Assembly (NCBI GenBank): GCA_038503065.1
Contig: JBCAMK010000007.1
Location: 1,612,001 to 1,676,000, forward strand
Source: Paragyromitra xinjiangensis
Lineage: Eukaryota > Ascomycota > Pezizomycetes > Pezizales > Discinaceae
Direction of reading: 5' to 3'
Length of the DNA: 64,000 bases
In this document: piece after piece, positions 42,979-52,798 of the stretch
Position numbering within the stretch: position 1 is the first letter of the stretch
How the letters are laid out: each line of letters begins with the position of its first letter
Made by a program: the position numbers and the translations under genes
Notes under the pieces: generated by a model
Seen by the model: only the letters and a program-made list of their open reading frames with translations
Databases searched by the model: none
Told to the model about the DNA's origin: nothing

Positions 42979-44396
42979 TAAACAATGGTGGTGTTAGTTC
43001 GGGAGGATTTGAGGCTCTCAGTGAGCTTGGTGTATGCGATGCAGACCTTGCGTTCATAGGCTTTGTGGCCTTGATTGCAGTTAGCGCAGCGAATGGGTGG
43101 GTGGGTGCATTTGGTTCCAGCTGGACATCCTGCTGAAGTGCAGGGGTGTTTAATAGTTTCGTGGGCCTCGGCGCAAATTGCGCATTTGAAGTCCTTTTTA
43201 CAGGTTTGTTGGTGGTGACCAAATTCCTGGCACTTACGGCATTGGGTGGTGGGGGAAACCGCAATGTATTCCTGGATACGGCAGAACGAGTTGAAAAGGG
43301 GGATTTGGTGAAGGCCTAGGGTCTCCATGGTAAATTTCTGAGGGAGAGCAATGACGATGGCTGAATGGGTTTTATTGGCCCTTGCTTCCGGTGTGGTGAG
43401 CCATCTGGGGACTTGGGCGAGGGTGAAAGTGGGGACCGAGATAGACATTTGTTCCGCTACTTCAGCCATGGTGTTCTTGGTAGGGATGCCATGGATGATG
43501 AATTTGGACCATTTGGAGTTGGGTCGGGCTTCAGAAAGGGGGATGTTGAGTAGGGTGCAAGCTGTTTCGATTTCCTTGTTATATGCTGAGCAAATTTGTT
43601 CGGCAGATTCGTCAGGGCGGGTGGTGAGAACGAAATTGTGTCTCGCGGTTTTGGTGCAAATAAGGATGGATGTGTTTCGTGGGGCGAGTTCTTTGTTGAT
43701 GGCAGCGAGGAGGGAGTTGTTGGTGAGAGCTGGGGGTAGATCGCCAGAGGTTTCCAAGATGATTTGACGGTTGATTGCCGTGAATTGAGGTTGGAAGAGT
43801 TTAGGTGGGAGGGCCTTCTTTTTCTTGTTGCCTTTGTTGACCTTAGTAAATGGGTCTGCGGGGGCGTTGGCTGCTTGGGCGTAGGTCATGGGTTTGCCGT
43901 TATTGAGCAGTGGGACCTGAGGTTTCTGGGCTGTTTGGGGCGGCTTTTGTTGTTGATTGTTGGCCGGTGCTGGAGTACGGGTGGGTTGGCTGGTGTTCTT
44001 GTCAATGGTTTGCAAGGACCTGGCCATGTTGTTAAGGGTGGTGGATAGCTTTCCGACCATTTCTTGAAGGATCTTTGTTTGATCCGTGAGTCTGAGGATG
44101 TCATTCTCCTGCATGGCTACTTTGGCGAGGAGATGGGTGTTGTTTTCCTCAGTTTGCGTGTTGAGGCGTGCGAAGCTGGATTTTAGAAGCCAGGCTGTGT
44201 ATTGCTCGGTATTGCCCTCATCAGGGATTTCCGGCATGTAGTCTTCAGTGATTGAGAATTCGCGGAGCCAGTTGGGGGTGGAATCATCAGGGAGCTCCTG
44301 CATTAGAGCTTCGTCGATGTATTGTGAGTCTGTGGAAAGTCCCTGAGGGCCAGTGTCAAAGAGGGATTGCGCGGTAGAAGGTCCAGGTTGTGCCAT
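42978..44396 (-). CDS. LINE copy F ORF1 (gag-like)
   Basis: Intact 472 aa from ATG 44396. The open frame continues without an ATG to the LINE 5' end and on into the gypsy sequence. Coiled coil, Lys-rich patch and three Cys/His knuckles are present. TAATG junction at 42978. Copy F lacks the upstream LINE tail that in the other copies supplies the upstream-ORF start codon. Confidence 0.75.
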   Translation of the reverse strand: MAQPGPSTAQSLFDTGPQGLSTDSQYIDEALMQELPDDSTPNWLREFSITEDYMPEIPDEGNTEQYTAWLLKSSFARLNTQTEENNTHLLAKVAMQENDILRLTDQTKILQEMVGKLSTTLNNMARSLQTIDKNTSQPTRTPAPANNQQQKPPQTAQKPQVPLLNNGKPMTYAQAANAPADPFTKVNKGNKKKKALPPKLFQPQFTAINRQIILETSGDLPPALTNNSLLAAINKELAPRNTSILICTKTARHNFVLTTRPDESAEQICSAYNKEIETACTLLNIPLSEARPNSKWSKFIIHGIPTKNTMAEVAEQMSISVPTFTLAQVPRWLTTPEARANKTHSAIVIALPQKFTMETLGLHQIPLFNSFCRIQEYIAVSPTTQCRKCQEFGHHQQTCKKDFKCAICAEAHETIKHPCTSAGCPAGTKCTHPPIRCANCNQGHKAYERKVCIAYTKLTESLKSSRTNTTIV

Positions 44397-44716
44397 TTTG
44401 GTGGGTGATCCTGAGCGAGCGGGAGCTGGGGAAGGGTTTGAGAGGGTTCTTTTCTTGCCGATGAGGGGAAGAGTGAAGTTGGTGCCAAAGGTCACCAGCT
44501 TCACGGGAGATGGGGAGGGTGTGCGGGATCTCCTGGGAGGAGTTTGGGGCGGATCCAGGATGATTTGGGGCAGAGCGCCCGATGAAAAGGTGCGAGTGCG
44601 GGGAAGTGGTGAGAAATGAAGCCGAAGAGTTAAAGACTTTTTGCAGTGTGTAACGCCGTTGCAACGTAGAATTGGAGTTTTGCAGGGATCTTTTTGCTCG
44701 TGCAGGATGAGGTCCA

Positions 44717-47260
44717 GGGTCGGTAGGGCACTTCCAGAGGTAATAGCTCACCATACTTCTTGTGGCGGGCGGTTTTGTTCCTCTGGCAGCTGTCACAGCT
44801 CCGGACATACTCTTCAATGTCCTTATCCATGTTGGGCCAGTAGAAGTTGGACTTGATCTTCTCAACTGTCTTGAACTGCCCAAAATGACCGGCCATCTTG
44901 CTATCATGACACTCAGTGAAGATTTCCTGACGGAGGTCTCTGCCTTCCGGGACATACCATCGGTTCTTATAGAACACTAAACCATCCTTGAGGGACAGTG
45001 ACGGGTCTAATCCTTCTTTCTTCTCCTGTAGTGCCTGGCGGATGCCTTGCCACTGGATATCTTTAGCTGCCGCGGCTTCAAGCCTCTGCAAGAATGTAGA
45101 TTGGAGTTGGTGAACTCTGATGGCCGCTAGCCTAGCAGGGTTCAACACCAATTGCCCAGGACGGAAAAACAACTGCGGTTCTGCAACTGCAGGTTCACCT
45201 CCCTCTCCTAGGCGGTGATCCCATCGTCTAGATAGGACATCTGGCTTCCCATTCTTGTCACCGGATCTGTAGACCACCTTAAAATTATAACCTGCCAGGT
45301 CTTCAGACCATCTGGCCTGCCGGCGGGTTAAGACCTTGGAACTGTTGAAGTACTCGAGGTTCTTATGGTCCGTGAACACAGTGACTTCTCCCTCTACTGA
45401 CTTCAAAAGGTGCTCCCATTCTCGGAAAGCAGCCACTATGGCGCCCATTTCCTTGTCATGGATGTCATAGTTTATCTCGGTGGGGGAAAACTTCTTGGAG
45501 TAGAAGGCCACTGGGTGTAGCTTCCCATCCTCGCCCTACTGAGATAACACTGCACCTTTCGCAAAGTCACTTGCATCAGTCTCTACAACTGTGCGCCTGC
45601 TGGGGTGAAAATGAACTAGGACTGGCTCACTTGTGAACAGCTGCTTGAGTTCCTCGAAAGCTCTGTCACAAGCGGCAGTCCAGAACCACTTCTTGTCTTT
45701 CATCAGCAGATCCGTCAAGGGTTTGCAAACCCGACTGAAACCTGCTATGAATCTCCTGTAGAAGTTGGCGAAGCCTAAGAAGGCCTGCACATCCTTCACA
45801 GTTCTAGGTACTGGCCACTCCCTGACAGCATTGACTTTCTCTTTGGACATAGAGATGCCATGCTCGGAGATGTTGTACCCCAAATATTCCACTTCTTTCA
45901 AATGAAAGAAGGACTTGTCAATGTGGGCATGGAGGTTGGCTTCTCTGAGCCTTCCCAACACCTTCTTGACGAGGAACTGGTGTCCTTCCATGTTCTCGGA
46001 GTATATGAGTATATCATCTAAGTATACTATAACTCCGAGATCTAGGAGGTCATGCAGAACCTCATTGATCATAGCCTGAAATGAGGAGGGTGCATTGCAC
46101 AGACCAAATGGCATGACATTGTACTCATACAAGCCATATCTGGTCCGGAAAGCTGTCTTCCACTCGTCCCCCTTGGCAATTCTTAGCAGGTTGAACCCAT
46201 CCTTCAGGTCTATCTTGGTAAAGACCCTGGCGGTGGTCAACCTGTCTCTCAGTTCTGACATCAGCGGAAGTGGGTACTTGTCCTTGATTGTGATCTTGTT
46301 CAAGCCCCGGTAATCCACACAAATGCGGAGGGTACCATTAGGCTTGGGCACAAACAGGATAGGAGCGGCGGCGGGGGAATTGGACCTGGAGATCTTTCCG
46401 GAGGGTAGTGCTTTGTTCAGAAACTCCCGGAGGGCCTTCAGCTCACTCTCAGAGCATGGATAGAGAGGCCCAAAAGGTGGTTTCGTTCCGGGCTGCAATC
46501 TGATATGGTGGTCAAATGCACTATGCTCCGGTAGCTTTGAGCTCTTCTCATTGCTGAACACATCTGCCCATTCCCGGTACTCCGGCGGTAACCTCAATCC
46601 CACATCTCCGCCCTGCTCATCATGCCACACTGCTGAACCTATTTGATGTACATTGGCCCTATCTTCGGCCAACATCTCCCAGTCTTCACATACTTCAATC
46701 CTGACATCGGCGGGAATGCAATGCTTCTTGCAATAGTCACTCCTCCACCTGACGCGGCCAGTATGCCAATCAAAGTCTGGGTTGTGCCTCTGAGCCCATG
46801 AGATGGGAAGATATCCGGAGATGCCTTCTTCTAAAGGTCCCACCTCCCACCGGATCAACTCCTCATGTTTGCCCATGACCATGTCGAGGGTGGCAGTAAA
46901 ATACTCGCCAGCTCCCATCATGAGGTCACCTTGGGCATCAAACATCTGAATAGGAGAATCTCGGCGCTCCACAGGTATCTTCTCCTTCTTCACAAACTCT
47001 TCGCTGAGGATAGGCCCGGTGCATCCAGTGTCAAACAGGAACCTTCCATGGCACCTGCTGATGTGGTTCCGCACCTTCCAGTTCAACTCAGCCTTCAGGA
47101 TGGGTCTCTGCCCATGGACGGGTTCTGGCGGGGGTTCTTCCATTCTTCTTTTCGTTGGTGGGTGATCTTCATGACTGGGACTTCTCTGGCGTTTTGCCAC
47201 TGACCTCTCGGGTCTGGTCTTACTTATGCTGCCTTGAAATGGAGTGTAGCCTGTAGACAT
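44717..47260 (-). pseudogene. gypsy pol: protease, RT, RNase H, partial integrase
   Basis: Starts at ATG 47260 (MSTGYTPFQG). It contains the aspartic protease FDTGCTG (about residue 78) and the RT core with catalytic YLDD near 410 (about 46028). The Ty3 RNase H block follows (TDASDFAKGAVLSQ, then FYSKKFSPTEINYDIHDKEM), and then the integrase HHCC zinc domain (H..H in HDSKMAGHFGQFK, C..C in CDSCQR). An in-frame TAG at 45536-45538 sits between VLSQ and GEDGKLHP. A single CAG-to-TAG change would explain it, and the same frame continues to about 44717, where the LINE cuts the integrase before its DDE core. Confidence 0.85.
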
Positions 47261-47446
47261 GGTGGTAGAGGTATCTTTCTGTACGCAGGGTGTTAATGAT
47301 CGCTAGCGATGGCTATATCTGTGTCTGGGTATAGCTTGGGAGAACTGGCATATTTGACCAGCAAATTTCGGGATATTATCCCTCCTCAGTACCAGTAGGA
47401 GCAATAGGGTCCTGCCCAACAAATATATTTCTAAAGAATGACTAGG

Positions 47447-49643
47447 CTAGATGATTTCAGGTCCACTGTCATCATCTACTGCCGTAAATACACCAGTCTC
47501 TTGTTTGAGACTGCCGGAACTCTGTCCTGATCTAGATACAGTGGCAACTTTTCCCTTCTTAGATTCCGGAGGATCACTGGCCTCTAGCTCAGTTCCTCTC
47601 TTCCTCTTTCTTACTGCCGCAACTCTAACAGTTACCGGATCAGTGGTCCAACACTTAAACCATGCATGTCCACCCTTTCCGCATTTCAGGCACTTGTCTG
47701 CCTTCTTTCTATCGGAAAGGATACCCTCGGGTATTCCTATTAAGGGGTGGTTAGCATGTGGTGTCTTATCAAGGGAGGTTGGACTCTGCCATACCTTTTA
47801 GCTCCACAGCTTTATCTTTTTTCTCCTGCGGTGGGTTACTACCCCCGGGAGTGGACTTGTTCTCAGGGGAGGCGGCGGTACTCTGACCTTTGCCTCTACC
47901 TCTGGATCTCTTCTTCTTCTCACCTCCTTCTCCTGTTGCCCTGGACTCCGGGGCTCTGACCTTCCTATGTCTTTCCAGGACATGTCCCATGTGGCGGATC
48001 ATCTGTATCCTCTCATGGAGGGACTGAGGTTTGACTGCAACCTTAGCCCAGTCCAAAGCCAGTTCAGCGGTGAGGCCTTGGGATATTTTATCATCCACAA
48101 CTTCGCCAGCATAACCGGTTTTCCACATGAGTTGGACTATCTGGTCCAGGAAAGCATCAATTCCGGCGGTCTGGGAGAGTTTATCCCACTTAGCTACCGC
48201 CTCTTCTCTGGTGACTCTATCACCAAAGGATGATCGGAAGGAATTGGAAAAGGTAACCCAATGGTTCCAGTGAGGGTCAAGCTGAACAGGTCGTCCTGCA
48301 GCTCTATCGGCAGCATCTTGGTCTATGAGGTTATGGTAGGCCTCATACCAGTTGACTGCTGCATGTCCTTCGAGAAGGTTACCAGTGTAGCGGATCTTGA
48401 TTGATTCCTGCTGAAAACTGGATGCTTCAATAGTGAAGACATTTTCACATTGCCGGAGGAATCGGTCCACATCAGTAGCTTCTCCCTTGAACTTGCTGGG
48501 TTGAGGTGCCTTGGGTTCTCGTCCCCTGAGGCTCCCAGTAGAGGTGGGACCGGTGCCACTGCTGAAAACTGTAGCCATCATCTCCAACATCTTCTTCTCT
48601 GCTTTCCGCTGCTTCTTGCGGAAATACTTCTTCCATTCCTTCGGATCCCTATCTGCCCCTCCTTCACTACTGCTGCTGCTGCTACTATCACCGGGGTTTC
48701 CTCCTCCTCCTACTCCTATATTTCCATCACCTCCTCCTGCTCCTCCTCCCTGGTTTTCGTTTCCCTGCCCTTGTTGTTCACTAGATTCTCTTCCTGTTCT
48801 TCCTCCACTACTTTCTCCTTCTTCCTTCCTTTCTTCCGCAGGCCTTGGGTATGTTCCTCTTGGTAGCCATGAGCTACCACTATTGAGGGGTGGTGGTGTA
48901 TAACCACTGCCGCCTGCAAGGGACCAAGGTCCATAAGAAAAAGGACCTCTAGGTGTCTGCGGAGGTATTGGAGTAGAGGATGAGCCTGAGGGCGCAAAAC
49001 TAACTGCTGGTTTTTGAACTGCGGGGGGTAACGATGGGGGGTCTGCTTTATTGGTAGGTGTGGTAGGTAGGGTGATTGGGAAGGTATCTGAGAGAAAGAC
49101 ACTACTGGATCTTTCTCTTCCTGCCGCTGGTTTCGGGGGTGCGGTGATGTGTAGGGGGCCTTCTGTAATGGCCTGCTGTAGTGCTCCGATGTAGTCAGGG
49201 ATTCCAACTGCTTCGGGGGGGTCTATATCCATGGGATCAGTTGCGAGGTCATCTTTGTCCGTCAGCAACTGCTGTAGATGCTGCTGGAGGTTGAGGACTT
49301 TCCGGTCCAAATACTCGGCAGCTTCCCGCAACAAGGTATTCTCCACTTCTTGCCGTTCCTGTAGCATTCTCATGGTCTGTGTGGTATCCCCAACCAATAG
49401 GTTGATCTGGGACATGAGATGGTCTTGAAATGCATCGAAGAAATCGGCTATGGTGACTTTTGATGTGTCTGTCCATGGAGTGGAGATGCCTGGGATATGT
49501 CTTTGGATAGTGGATTTCGGACAGTGGACTAGTTGGGTCATGTCTGTCTCTCCTACTGCTAGTTCCTTTTTTTCCCATGTAATCTGAAGGGGAAGCACCG
49601 GGGCATTGATCGCCGGGGTTTCGGATCTGCGGGAGGATCTCAT
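47447..49643 (-). pseudogene. gypsy gag with CCHC knuckle in a shifted frame
   Basis: First ATG 49643 gives about 624 aa in one frame, ending TGA at 47769. It has an N-terminal Pro/Ser-rich and low-complexity Gly/Ser/Asp region, then a retrotransposon gag core (PKAPQPSKFKGEATDVDRF ... NWYEAYHN ... AELALDWAKVA) and a basic tail. The zinc knuckle CLKCGKGGHAWFKC lies immediately downstream but one base out of frame (continuing to TAG 47447). Either a small indel or a programmed frameshift joins them; I favour an indel because the stop TGATAA follows directly. Confidence 0.8.
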
Positions 49644-49861
49644 GATGGGTGATCTCAAGGTGACTGAGTCCTTAAGATTATACTGTAACGGGGGTGGTCC
49701 TCTAGACAACTGCTAAGGCTAGGTAGGAAAACGGCCGTTGCTTATACTAAAGTCAGGCTGAGATCTTAAAGTATTTTCGCGCAGTATACTCAATAATCTT
49801 AAGGGCGGAACTCGGTAATTCTCGTCACTAGGTCTCTGGTTGAAGATGGAGAAGAGCAACT

Positions 49862-49878
49862 GGTGGCGGGGCTCGCCA
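49862..49878 (-). other. Candidate tRNA primer-binding site of the gypsy element
   Basis: TGGCGAGCCCCGCCACC (minus strand) starts five bases after the LTR end. It opens with TGG, complementary to a tRNA CCA end. The matching tRNA was not determined. Confidence 0.45.
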
Positions 49879-49883
49879 GTACT

Positions 49884-50664
49884 TGTAGTACTGCATGCTC
49901 GCCGCCTCTACTCAGTTCTACTCAGCTCATCAGCAAAAACAAACGACATTCCTCTGTGGCCTATTTGACCTCTGTGGCCTATTTGGCTCCTATTTGGACT
50001 CTGTGGCCTCTGCAGAGGTCAACATTCCTCTGTGGAGGTTTCCGAGGAAATTTCGATATTTTCCTCTGCAGAGGCCACAGAGGCCACAGAGGTCCAAATA
50101 GGAGCCAAATAGGTCACAGAGGTAAGAACATGATCCTAATTTCAAATAGGTCATTTTTTGTTCTTGCTGATGCTGGGGGATCCGGTTAACCCTGAATCCT
50201 GTCAGTGATCATGGGCGGGTCTCTTCGGAAGTGTTCTCTCACATTCCGCTGGAGTTCTGCACCTCATGTGCCACCGCTCCTCATGCACTGCTCTACCAGT
50301 CAGGACTTTATGATCCGCCAACCTAGTCCTGCAGGACTACTTGCATTGCGCTGATCAGTCCATAGTTGCGTCAGGTGTCCGCTTAGAATAGTTCTCCCAA
50401 TTGCGCCACCTATCAGCCATAGCTGGTGGGGCATGCATAGGTGGATTAGGAACTCAACCACATCTTTAAGTGTTTGATGTCATCGGAGATCTGCTACAGG
50501 CCCGTCAGCCTTAGCACCTCCGGATGTTCCAAACCACCAGGTCAGCGGGGTACTGGTGTTCCCTAGCATGTGGTAGCTACTCCACTCATGCTGGTCCTTG
50601 TACCTCTCCGTCTGCCCGGGTCTATTCTACCATTCGCATGTAACAGCCTTGTGGGTCCGTTACA
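49884..50664 (-). repeat. gypsy 5' LTR containing a miniature DNA element
   Basis: Begins TGTAACGGACCC at 50664 and ends TACTACA at 49884 (TGTA...TACA ends). It is 781 bp in total, about 534 bp without the inserted miniature element (49928-50172) and its duplicated CT. Only one LTR is in the window, so the ends rest on terminal motifs and the adjacent primer-binding site, not on a pair. Confidence 0.55.
49928..50172. mobile_element. 245-bp CATCAG-ended miniature element in the gypsy LTR
   Basis: Left end CATCAGCAAAAACAAAC, right end GTTCTTGCTGATG, flanked by a CT duplication (49926-49927 and 50173-50174). Inside, the motif CCTCTGTGGCC and its complement GGCCACAGAGG recur about eight times, inverted across the middle, so the whole unit can fold back. 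No coding capacity. Same termini and duplication length as the 9.66 kb element but a different internal motif. Confidence 0.85.
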
Positions 50665-51144
50665 CTGGGGCGCCTGATGCATTGGGCGGACTGGGCAACA
50701 ATCCCTTTTTTTGCTGATGTACAAAGGCCTTGCCGACCTGCTAGAGGTTGTTGCTGTATTATAAGTAGCTGAATAAATTGGATTATCCAGAAGAAGCGAT
50801 ATCTTCCGGGTGCATCAAATCAGAAGCAGACCCGCCAGGAGGACAATGAGGGGGAAGTTGAAGCATTAGGAGGACATTTCACCTCCTAGAAGCGAATTAT
50901 AGGAAAAGTACTTCCGGGCAAGGATGTGATGAAAGCAGTCTCTCCAGGGAGGTTGTCAGACACATGGAGGTCGTTTGGGGGAATTGAGGGTGCGGGCATG
51001 TCTCCCAGGCAGTCGAGGTAGTAGGGCGGAATATGCACCTAGTGGGCGCGATTTTTTTTTTGCTGATGTGTGATATGGCTGTTCCATGGACTGGCACTTG
51101 CCTCCATCTGGTCCGTGCAGTCCATGAGGGTCCAGGAGCACCTG

Positions 51145-51261
51145 CATCAGCAAAAAAATTAATTGTCACCCAGTGCGTTTTGGTCTTCAGGTGCATCCTG
51201 ATCTTCTGGAAGGCCACATTCCTGATGAGGCACTGGGTGCCACTTTTTTTTTTTGCTGATG
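51145..51261. mobile_element. 117-bp CATCAG-ended miniature element
   Basis: CATCAGCAAAAAAATTAATT on the left pairs with ...TTTTTTTTGCTGATG on the right, and the inverted similarity continues inward through CACCCAGTGC / GCACTGGGTG. It is flanked by a TG duplication (51143-51144 and 51262-51263). Short enough to be almost all terminal inverted repeat. Confidence 0.75.
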
Positions 51262-51760
51262 TGGGAGCCGAGAATCAGTTTTGCTGATGTACCTTCCTAG
51301 GAGGAAGCGTGATATCACAGACTCCATGGAGGAAAAGGCTATTCGTCGGCTCTCCCCCAAGAGTATGACTAAATACAAGCTGATTATGGAGGCACTTGGA
51401 GGAGTAATGTTAGTCTTGTAGCAGGGCGGAAACGGGGCGGTCTGTGCACACTGTCGGGATGGGGCAAAGTCAAGTCTTCCACCCCATTGATGGGCTGCGA
51501 AGGTAGTCCACCCCACCCCGCCCTGCCCCAAGACCATGGCTATGGAGGAGCTGTAGTATCTCCATGGAGACCCAGGGAGAAAGTACATACTCCTCCAGGC
51601 GTCTCCTAGAGGAGACCTGTACTCCTTCAAGAGACTCCTGGAGGAGGTGGCTCGCAACCAGCGTGTCCCTGAAGGCACAACATTCCACCAGACTACCCCA
51701 AACCCCAGGTGGCCGTGGTGGCTTTATCAATTTTTACTGATGCTAGTCAGTTTTTTTTTT

Positions 51761-51865
51761 GTTGGGTTTTATTTTCCTGTTGGGTTTTCTTCTGCTGTAC
51801 GCCATATCGGTTTTGGATGCATGCATGCAAGTATGAACAATAAATAAATAAATAATAAATAAATA
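51761..51865 (+). mobile_element. 5'-truncated 3' end of the half-LINE family
   Basis: About 105 bp matching the 3' end of the element at 7667-9605: TTGGGTTTTCTTCTGCTGTA, the GATGCATGC...AGTATGAACAATAAATAAATA stretch and an (AATA)n tail, here on the plus strand. It shows that this LINE 3' end is dispersed and that truncated copies exist. Confidence 0.75.
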
Positions 51866-52798
51866 GAAGGCCAGATGCTATCTGAAGGTCCGGAAGGCAA
51901 ATATCTTTTTTTTGCTGATGTGTGAAGAAAAAATAAGAGGGAGAGCTTGAAGTAGACGAAACCAACTTCTACAAACGATATTGTGTGAAGATGATGAAAA
52001 GGGAACAGTGATTCAAATATGTTAGATGTCGCCAAATGTGAGGCCTTAGACTCTGGTAGTCCGCAGAACACAAGGAACCAGAGCAATGAGCCTAGAAAGT
52101 GTATGAATTGATGATGATCATGAGAGAAAGAAACAGAGAGAACCCACAGCTATTTATACATCTCGTAGTCGAGCCACATTACGTCATCCGTCCTGTGACA
52201 GCGTCCCCTCTTCCCGAGATAATACTGTAGTCATTGTGGAGCCCTAACTTCATTACGCCGCGTTCGCCATCTGGTCGTCCTACCTCCACTCGGAAGCCCA
52301 CACCTAACCTAAATGTGGGCGGGACGCTGGCGGCAGAAAACCGATACAAGCCAGTAAAATCCTTCTTGTCTAATAGCTTGGTTTATTATTTTCAACTTAG
52401 GCACTTTAATTTTAGGCTACCTAGTTTCGCGAATACATCTGGAGGGGACTAAATAGTCAAATTACCACAACTACCAGATTTCCCCAAAATTGTGTACACA
52501 GTAGTATCTTCACAAATCGTCGCCGTAACTCGAGAATCGATACATCAAGAGAAAACATTCAATACCAACCGTAAATCAATGCTACCAAACTACCATTATC
52601 CAAAATGATAAAAATTCACATAAAATCAAGAAAGAAAACCCCCAGAGCCAAATTGACGCGCGTAAGATATAAAACCGAGAGAACAAACCGGACCTTATTT
52701 TCCGCCTTGCTCCACCCTCAAAACAGAGGAAACCAGTATGAAATCGCACCAAACTTTCACCCAAAAAAACCCCAAAAAAACCCCCCAATTACTTTGCT

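Larger units (their letters stand above)
1..44716 (-). repeat. Head-to-tail tandem array of six LINE copies (A-F)
   Basis: Six copies of the same LINE lie in one orientation and abut at about 4020/4021, 12134/12135, 17864/17865, 23597/23598 and 38988/38989. After subtracting later insertions every complete unit is about 5.73 kb (C 5730, D 5733, E 5729, F 5728). Every junction has the same form: the 3' UTR of one copy ends in three near-perfect GAAATTG repeats and the next copy begins at once with ACCTCATCCTGC. The right edge (44716) is a clean junction with the integrase region of a Ty3/gypsy element. The left edge lies outside the window. The copies differ from each other by scattered substitutions and independent insertions, so they are not assembly echoes of one copy. 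Confidence 0.9.
38989..44716 (-). mobile_element. LINE copy F (both ORFs open), first copy of the array
   Basis: 5728-bp unit whose 5' end (44716) joins Ty3/gypsy integrase sequence, while its 3' end joins copy E. Because it alone has a non-LINE neighbour upstream, it defines the true 5' terminus of the element, ACCTCATCCTGC. Both frames are intact. Confidence 0.9.
44717..50664 (-). mobile_element. Ty3/gypsy LTR retrotransposon, 3' part cut off by the LINE array
   Basis: Read on the minus strand: 5' LTR (50664-49884), primer-binding site, gag, protease-RT-RNase H and the start of integrase, ending at the LINE junction 44716/44717. The integrase core and 3' LTR are not in the window and would be expected left of the array. 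PR-RT-RH-IN order identifies Ty3/gypsy rather than copia. At least two frame defects make it defective. Confidence 0.85.
50665..52240. other. Debris of CATCAG-ended elements; no gene
   Basis: Contains right-hand ends TTTTGCTGATG (or TTTTACTGATG) at 50719, 51068, 51289, 51742 and 51920 without clear left partners. It also has many copies of a CTCCTGGAGG-like palindrome (for example 51594-51655), as in the element at 1263-3289. The end at 51742 shares the ACTGATG variant with that element. A degenerate left end may lie at 50813 (CATCAAATCAG, TG on both sides, partner 51068). Confidence 0.55.
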
